Assembly (NCBI GenBank): GCA_029857925.1
Contig: JAOUGF010000029.1
Coordinates: 1 to 11,400, forward strand
Length of the DNA stretch: 11,400 nucleotides
Direction of reading: 5' to 3'
Origin: Gammaproteobacteria bacterium
Lineage (GTDB): Bacteria; Pseudomonadota; Gammaproteobacteria; S012-40
Positions 6,399 to 11,400 of the stretch are shown here, one piece after another. A program made the translations under genes and the position numbers. The notes below the pieces were generated by a model. The model worked only from the letters and a program-made list of their open reading frames with translations. It made no database searches and had not been told where the DNA came from. Every line of letters begins with the position of its first letter. Position 1 is the first letter of the stretch.

Positions 6399-8573
6399 TT
6401 ATGACTTGATTGTACGCAGCGATTCCGCCAGCAGCGGCAGTTCGCGCAAGCGCACACCCGTGGCCGCAAACACGGCATTGGCGATTGCAGGGGCGATCGG
6501 GGGGACGCCGGGTTCACCCGCGCCGCTGGGTGTGTCTGCACTGGGGATGATGAGGGTTTCAATGTCGGGCATTTCGGAATAGCGCAACAACGGATAATCA
6601 TTAAAGTTGGATTGTTCCACCCGGCCCGCCTTTAATGTGATCGCGCCTTTTAACGCGGCCGTCATGCCAAAGACGATGGCGCCTTCCATTTGTGCACGGA
6701 TGCCGTCGGGGTGTACGGCGGTGCCGCAGTCGATTGCACAATATACCTTATGCACGCGAATTTGACTGTTTTGAACCGAAATTTCAGCGACTTGGGCCAC
6801 GACACTGCCATAACAAGCATGTACCGCCAGGCCCTGCGCACGGCCTTTTACCAATGGCTTCCCCCAGCCGGCCGCCTGTGTTGCGGCGCGCAATACACGG
6901 ATATGGCGGGGATGCGCTTGGAGCATGTTGATACGAAACTGTAAGGGATCTGTATGTGCAGCATGCGCTAACTCGTCTATGAAACTTTCCACCACAAAGG
7001 CGTTCGCGGAATGGCCCACCGAGCGCCACAGGCCACAGCGTAGCGGGGGTTGTTCGGTGACGCTGCGGATGAATTGATGCGGAATGTGATAGGGCAGTGG
7101 CGTGGCGCCTTCTACGGATTTATTGTCAAAACCGCGCGCGGCGTTGGCGCCGGGCGACGACGATTCGTCGATCGACGGGCCGACGATTTGGTGTTGCCAA
7201 AAGGCCGCCTGTCCTGTCGCATCCACGGCGCCAGACAAGGTATGCAGGCTGGCCGGGCGATAAAAATCGTGCTGCATGTCCTCTTCGCGCGTCCACACAA
7301 TTTGCACTGCGGCATCGAGGCGCTTACTGACCTCTGCCGCTTGCAATACGAAGTCCGACTCCAAGCGACGCCCAAAACCGCCGCCTAAATAGGTCGTATG
7401 CAACTGCACGGCGGAGGAATCATAGCCGAGCCTGCGCCTAATTTTAGCGATGATCCGCGCCACACTGCCCAGACATTGATTGCTCACCCGTTCATGCGCC
7501 TTGGTCGGGGCCTGCGTGGGCGCCCAAATTTCCCCGCCTTGGCTTGTAAAACGTGCCGTCGCATTTTGCGGTTCTGGGGTGGCATGCGCTTGATAGGGTA
7601 TAAAATACTGTGCTTTCAGCAGATTTGCGGGCGAGGAAGGCTCACCCTGTTGGTGTACGATGACGCCCGGTCGTGTGCTGGCGGCGGTGAGGGCGGCGCG
7701 CAGCGCGGGCGTATCGAACAACGCGCCGGTTGGTGTTGGCCAGGTGATTTTTACACTCCGCTGTGCTTGCAAGGCCGTCCAAGTGTCGCGCGCAACGATG
7801 GCGACAAAGTCGTCAAACGTTTGCGTAGAGTGATATCCTGGTAACGATTTGGCGGCACTGTCATCTATGTCGAGCGCCGCGCCATTGCGCAGCGGATTAT
7901 GTGTAATCGCGGCATACAACTGCCCCGCGAGCCTGATATCCAGGCCGAATTGCACGCTGCCGCGGATTTTATGGTTAATTTCCTGCGATACGGGATTGGT
8001 ACCTAGCAACCGGAAATCACTAGGCGATTTTACGGCCACTTTTTTAGGCATTGAGATTTGCGTCGCTTGCAACGCCAATTCGCCGTAGGTGGCGACACGT
8101 TTAGAATGTTCGTGGACGACGGTATTGGCGAGCGTGCTACATTCGTCGACGGTGACTCCCCAACGTTGGGCGGCGGCATTTACCAACATTGCGCGCGCCA
8201 TTGCACCCGCGTGACGCAATACCGTCCACCCCTCGCGCACACTGCTGCTGCCGCCGGTGGATTGCGCCCCAAACTGAACTTGCAGCGGCGCTCGAACCGC
8301 GCGGACATTTTGCCAGTCCGCGTCAAGCTCTTCAGCAACGAGCATTGCCAACGATGTCATCACACCTTGTCCCATCTCGGATTCCGCAATATAAATTGTG
8401 ATGACGTTATCCGTGCCGATGTGCAGCCAGGCATTAGGCCGTAGACCGGGGGAGTTGGGGGAATCAAGCGTGGTGACAGAGACTTGCCCAGAGTGTGAAC
8501 ACGCCGCCAATGTTAGTCCGGCGGTGGTCAGCAGGCCGGCCTTGATAAAATCCCTGCGGGTTAGTTTCGTCAC
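6399..8573 (-). CDS. Molybdenum hydroxylase large subunit, IorB-like, Tat lipoprotein
   Basis: A 724-aa molybdopterin-binding subunit of the xanthine dehydrogenase superfamily, closest in feel to the isoquinoline 1-oxidoreductase beta (IorB) group, which hydroxylates N-heterocycles or oxidises aldehydes. Residues 1-25 form a twin-arginine signal (RRDFIK, 6-11) ending in a lipobox LAAC (22-25). Cys25 would therefore be lipidated, and Ser at +2 suggests outer-membrane sorting. Mo-site motifs follow: EIWAPTQAP, GGGFGRR (397-403), GLWRSVGHSANAFVVESF, and GAGEPG near the C-terminus with E687 as the expected catalytic base. Length is normal for the family. The start is a GTG at 8573 with AGGG (8581-8584) 7 nt upstream. 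The usual small [2Fe-2S] partner (IorA) is absent on both sides, so its electron acceptor is unclear. The substrate cannot be deduced. fdxA starts 80 nt downstream on the same strand, but it is a cytosolic carrier. Confidence 0.92.
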   Translation of the reverse strand: MTKLTRRDFIKAGLLTTAGLTLAACSHSGQVSVTTLDSPNSPGLRPNAWLHIGTDNVITIYIAESEMGQGVMTSLAMLVAEELDADWQNVRAVRAPLQVQFGAQSTGGSSSVREGWTVLRHAGAMARAMLVNAAAQRWGVTVDECSTLANTVVHEHSKRVATYGELALQATQISMPKKVAVKSPSDFRLLGTNPVSQEINHKIRGSVQFGLDIRLAGQLYAAITHNPLRNGAALDIDDSAAKSLPGYHSTQTFDDFVAIVARDTWTALQAQRSVKITWPTPTGALFDTPALRAALTAASTRPGVIVHQQGEPSSPANLLKAQYFIPYQAHATPEPQNATARFTSQGGEIWAPTQAPTKAHERVSNQCLGSVARIIAKIRRRLGYDSSAVQLHTTYLGGGFGRRLESDFVLQAAEVSKRLDAAVQIVWTREEDMQHDFYRPASLHTLSGAVDATGQAAFWQHQIVGPSIDESSSPGANAARGFDNKSVEGATPLPYHIPHQFIRSVTEQPPLRCGLWRSVGHSANAFVVESFIDELAHAAHTDPLQFRINMLQAHPRHIRVLRAATQAAGWGKPLVKGRAQGLAVHACYGSVVAQVAEISVQNSQIRVHKVYCAIDCGTAVHPDGIRAQMEGAIVFGMTAALKGAITLKAGRVEQSNFNDYPLLRYSEMPDIETLIIPSADTPSGAGEPGVPPIAPAIANAVFAATGVRLRELPLLAESLRTIKS

Positions 8574-8580
8574 GTGTATA

Positions 8581-8584
8581 CCCT
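8581..8584 (-). promoter_or_regulatory. Ribosome-binding site supporting a GTG start
   Basis: AGGG on the - strand lies 7 nt before the GTG at 8573. There is no in-frame ATG that would leave the twin-arginine signal intact, so this site decides the start of the hydroxylase gene. Confidence 0.6.
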
Positions 8585-8659
8585 AATGATGATCACTCAT
8601 GACAATGTCAATGGCACGCCTTTCCAACGAAAACGCAGGCGGTAGAGGGTTGCGCCGTT

Positions 8660-8687
8660 AAAATAGGTAGTAAATATACCACATCAA
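8660..8687 (-). promoter_or_regulatory. Candidate sigma70-like promoter for the hydroxylase gene
   Basis: On the - strand TTGATG (8682-8687) is followed after 16 nt by TATTTT (8660-8665). This fits a -35/-10 pair imperfectly: four of six bases match in each box, and the spacer is 1 nt short. It would give a leader of roughly 80 nt before the GTG start. The assignment is by eye only; the local AT-richness could produce it by chance. Confidence 0.3.
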
Positions 8688-8892
8688 CGCGTGCGGACTT
8701 ATGGGAACCTCTTAAAATTCAATCAAACCAGTGATGGCCAGGCGCCAACGGACGAAAAAGCGGAGTCTACACGTGGTCTGCCGTTATCCGGCCCCGCATT
8801 TTGAGTCCGTTTGCGACGCCGCCAGCGCGACATCAGTGAATTTTTAGAGGTACCCTCGTATAAAACTGCCGTGTTGGACGTTCACGTTGGAA

Positions 8893-8933
8893 GCAGTATA
8901 CTGCAAACGCGGGTATCCGCTTCGCGTTTGCAG
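8893..8933. repeat. Nested palindrome and perfect 11-bp hairpin after valS
   Basis: CTGCAAACGCG (8901-8911) and CGCGTTTGCAG (8923-8933) form a perfect 11-bp stem with an 11-nt loop. The left arm overlaps a second perfect 12-base palindrome, GCAGTATACTGC (8893-8904), so the two structures compete for the same CTGC. It lies 23 nt beyond the valS stop. Without a T-tract on either strand it is not a classical intrinsic terminator. It could be a 3' mRNA stabilising element, a REP-like repeat or a protein-binding site. Confidence 0.65.
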
Positions 8934-8956
8934 CATGAATTGATAGATCGCAGCGA

Positions 8957-11400
8957 TTACAATCGTGCAATTCGGCCCCGCTGCGCATCCAAATTCACTA
9001 ACGATGTCTCAAGTTCCGTGACGCGCGCGCGTTCTTTGGCGACCACCTCGGGCGGCGCGCGATCGGCGAATCCCGGCAGCGCCAAGCGCGCTTTAAGTTT
9101 TTCCAACTCCTTGCCTAGGCGCTCGATTTCTTTGCCCAGCCGCGCCATTTCCGCGTCTTTATCGATCAGGCCCGCCAGCGGGATCAGCACGCGCATGTCA
9201 CCGACCAAGGCGGTCGCCGATTCCGGTGCGGTGTCGGTTGCGGCAAGCCAGGTGATGCCTTCCAATTTCGCCAACGATGTCAGATAGCCGCGATATTTTT
9301 CCAAATATCGCGCATCGTGTACGCTGCCGTTTTGCATCAGCACCGGCAACGGTTTGCTCGGCGGGATATTCATACCGCTGCGGATCTTGCGCACACCCAA
9401 AATGACATTTTGTATCCACGTCATCTCGGCCACGGCGGCGGCGTCTTGATATTGCGTGTCGATACGCGGATAGGGTTGGTGCATGATCGTGTCGCCTTGC
9501 TTGCCCGCAAACGTTGCCACGCGCTGCCAGACTTCTTCGGTGATAAACGGCATCAGCGGGTGTGCGAGACGCAACATCGCCTCCAAAACTTGCACCAGTG
9601 TATGGCGCGTGCCGCGCAATTCCGCCGCCGAGGATTGCGTCGCGTTCAGCGTGGCCTTGGATAATTCCAAATACCAGTCGCAGTATTCATTCCACACGAA
9701 TTCGTAAATCGCCTGCGCCGCGTGATCGAAACGATAGGTCGCGAACGCGGTGCTGGTTTCTTGCGTGGCGTGTTGCAAACGCGCCAAGATCCAACGGTCG
9801 GCGATGCTCAACACCTTGTCACCGCCTTGCGCGCCGCAGTCCTGTCCTTCGACATTCATCATCACATAGCGCGCGGCGTTCCAGATCTTATTGCAGAAAT
9901 TGCGATAGCCTTCGATGCGCCCCATATCGAACTTGATGTCGCGGCCGGTCGAGGCCAGCGACGCAAACGTGTAGCGCAACGCATCGGTGCCGAACGCGGG
10001 GATGCCCTGCGGGAATTCCTTGCGCGTGGCCTTGTCGATTTTTTTCGCCATTTCCGGTTGCATTAAACCCGTAGTGCGCTTTTTGACTAGGGTTTCGAGG
10101 TCTATGCCGTCGATCAAGTCGATAGGATCGAGCACATTGCCCTTGGATTTCGACATTTTCTGGCCTTGCGAGTCGCGCACCAGGCCGTGTACATACACCT
10201 CTTTAAACGGCACTTGGCCCATGAATTTCAGGCCCATCATGATCATGCGCGCGACCCAGAAGAAGATAATGTCGAAGCCGGTCACCAACACGCTGGTTGG
10301 ATAAAACGTCGGCAATTCTTTCGTTTGTTCCGGCCAGCCGAGTGTCGAAAACGGCCACAACGCCGATGAAAACCAGGTGTCCAACACATCGTTGTCTTGC
10401 GTCAGCACTACGTATTGAGGGATATTGTGTTTGCCGCGCACCTCGGCCTCGGTGCGCCCGACGAACAAATTACCATTGCCGTCGTACCACGCCGGTATGC
10501 GATGGCCCCACCAGATTTGTCGCGAAATACACCAATCTTGAATATTGCGCATCCATTCGAAATAGGTGTTTTTCCAGTTGTCCGGCACGAAACGCACATC
10601 GCCGTTTTCGACCGCGCGTATCGCCGGTTCGGCCAACGGCGCGACCTTCACAAACCATTGGTCGGTCAAATAGGGCTCAATCACCGCGCCGGTGCGATCG
10701 CCGCGCGGCACCATCAGTTTGTGTTCTTTAATCGAATCCAACAATTCCGCCGTTTGCAAGTCGTGAATAATCACGTCGCGGGCCTCATAGCGGTCCAGGC
10801 CGTGATATTTCTGCGGCGCGTTTTCGTTGATGCGCGCATCTTTCGTGAAGATATTCAGCAACGGCAGTTGATGGCGTTTGCCGACTTCATAGTCGTTAAA
10901 ATCGTGCGCGGGGGTGATTTTTACACAACCCGTGCCGAATTCTTTTTCGACGTAACTATCCCCGATAATGGGAATCTCGCGTCCGCACAACGGCAGTTGT
11001 ATCATCTTGCCGATCAAATGGCGATAACGTTCATCCTCCGGATGCACCGCGACGGCAGAATCGCCGAGCAAGGTTTCCGGTCGCGTGGTGGCGACCACCA
11101 AGTGCCCGGACCCATCGCTCAACGGATAGCGGATATGCCACAAATGTCCGGCCTCTTCTTGCGCGACGACCTCCAGATCCGACACCGCCGTGTGCAGCAC
11201 CGGGTCCCAGTTGACCAAGCGCTGACCGCGATAGATCAGGCCTTCATCGTAGAGTTTTACAAATACCTCGGTGACGGCATGCGACAGGCCTTCATCCATC
11301 GTAAAGCGCTCGCGCGACCAGTCCACCGAGGTGCCCATGCGGCGTAGCTGCCGGGTGATCGTGCCGCCGGACTCGGCCTTCCATGCCCACACACGCTCGA
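8957..11400 (-). CDS. valS: Valyl-tRNA synthetase (5' truncated)
   Basis: This class I enzyme charges tRNA-Val with valine in the cytoplasm and edits mischarged threonine. The visible part runs from Glu-Arg-Val-Trp-Ala-Trp-Lys at the window edge to the stop; about 140 N-terminal residues, including the HIGH motif, lie outside. The segment holds the editing (CP1) domain with VVATTRPETLLGDSAVAVHP and GTGCVKITPAHDFNDYEVG, the WCISRQIWWGHRIPAWY block, the second catalytic motif KMSKS (10145-10159), the anticodon-binding domain (SIADRWILARL onwards) and a C-terminal charged coiled coil of about 70 residues (from LIDKDAEMARLGKEIERL), as is usual for bacterial ValRS. All motifs are intact. The gene is commonly preceded by holC and pepA in gammaproteobacteria, which would be to the right of the window. 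Confidence 0.98.
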   Translation of the reverse strand, partial: ERVWAWKAESGGTITRQLRRMGTSVDWSRERFTMDEGLSHAVTEVFVKLYDEGLIYRGQRLVNWDPVLHTAVSDLEVVAQEEAGHLWHIRYPLSDGSGHLVVATTRPETLLGDSAVAVHPEDERYRHLIGKMIQLPLCGREIPIIGDSYVEKEFGTGCVKITPAHDFNDYEVGKRHQLPLLNIFTKDARINENAPQKYHGLDRYEARDVIIHDLQTAELLDSIKEHKLMVPRGDRTGAVIEPYLTDQWFVKVAPLAEPAIRAVENGDVRFVPDNWKNTYFEWMRNIQDWCISRQIWWGHRIPAWYDGNGNLFVGRTEAEVRGKHNIPQYVVLTQDNDVLDTWFSSALWPFSTLGWPEQTKELPTFYPTSVLVTGFDIIFFWVARMIMMGLKFMGQVPFKEVYVHGLVRDSQGQKMSKSKGNVLDPIDLIDGIDLETLVKKRTTGLMQPEMAKKIDKATRKEFPQGIPAFGTDALRYTFASLASTGRDIKFDMGRIEGYRNFCNKIWNAARYVMMNVEGQDCGAQGGDKVLSIADRWILARLQHATQETSTAFATYRFDHAAQAIYEFVWNEYCDWYLELSKATLNATQSSAAELRGTRHTLVQVLEAMLRLAHPLMPFITEEVWQRVATFAGKQGDTIMHQPYPRIDTQYQDAAAVAEMTWIQNVILGVRKIRSGMNIPPSKPLPVLMQNGSVHDARYLEKYRGYLTSLAKLEGITWLAATDTAPESATALVGDMRVLIPLAGLIDKDAEMARLGKEIERLGKELEKLKARLALPGFADRAPPEVVAKERARVTELETSLVNLDAQRGRIARL

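Larger units (their letters stand above)
8574..8956. other. Intergenic region between valS and the hydroxylase gene
   Basis: This 383-nt stretch holds no ORF I can support on either strand. On its valS side is a strong hairpin (8893-8933), and on its hydroxylase side a candidate promoter and the ribosome-binding site for the GTG start. No T-tract follows the hairpin, so I see no intrinsic terminator for valS. The middle (about 8690-8890) shows nothing recognisable. Confidence 0.6.

Noticed and set aside
6318..6399. The idea that FdxA is the missing Fe-S subunit of the molybdenum hydroxylase
   Set aside because: FdxA is a cytoplasmic 7Fe ferredoxin without a signal peptide, while the hydroxylase carries a Tat lipoprotein signal. 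IorA-type partners are [2Fe-2S] proteins of a different fold.
8811..9287. A + strand open frame starting in the spacer and running over the valS 3' end
   Set aside because: Two thirds of it is antisense to conserved valS coding sequence. The TTG start has no convincing ribosome-binding site and the product is Ser/Arg-rich without motifs.
10397..11347. A 316-codon open frame antisense to valS
   Set aside because: valS on the other strand is certain. The antisense frame is a product of codon bias; it lacks recognisable domains or a ribosome-binding site.
1..11400. CRISPR arrays, tRNA or rRNA genes, transposases, phage or toxin-antitoxin genes
   Set aside because: I looked for regularly spaced repeats, cloverleaf-like segments, terminal inverted repeats and small paired ORFs in the spacers and found none that could be supported.

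Overview
The window reads as an ordinary stretch of chromosome from a Gram-negative proteobacterium, most likely a gammaproteobacterium. The evidence is a 7Fe ferredoxin very close to the Azotobacter FdI/FdxA type, a YceI protein with a Sec signal peptide, a Tat-exported lipoprotein, and a ValRS with the bacterial C-terminal coiled coil. I see no insertion sequence, phage gene, CRISPR array, tRNA or rRNA, and no clear sign of recent transfer. Genus-level placement is not possible by eye.

Layout. The left part (1-3051) runs on the + strand: the 3' nine-tenths of an ABC exporter with fused membrane and ATPase domains, an unrecognised polytopic membrane protein of about 274 aa, and a secreted YceI-family protein. 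Gaps of about 50 nt and no internal terminator suggest one transcription unit. It closes at a hairpin plus T-tract (3076-3109) that is symmetric enough to work in both directions. The right part (3108-11400) runs on the - strand. In transcription order it holds valS (5' end outside the window), a 383-nt intergenic region with a perfect 11-bp hairpin and a candidate promoter, an orphan IorB-like molybdenum hydroxylase subunit with a Tat lipoprotein signal, fdxA, and an AddB-like PD-(D/E)XK nuclease whose start lies 53 nt inside the end of fdxA.

How the genes may work together. fdxA and the nuclease gene overlap and are probably translationally coupled; both products bind Fe-S clusters. The nuclease has the AddB-type cysteine staple and the catalytic H/D/D/K set but no visible Walker A motif and no AddA-like neighbour. 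The molybdenum hydroxylase subunit has no small [2Fe-2S] (IorA) partner in the window. The ABC exporter, membrane protein and YceI protein could form a small envelope module, but this rests on co-directionality and spacing only.

I did not find a clearly new system. The items most worth a second look are the fdxA/nuclease overlap, the orphan Tat-lipoprotein hydroxylase, the ABC-membrane protein-YceI cluster, and two non-coding palindromic structures (8893-8933 and 6357-6379).
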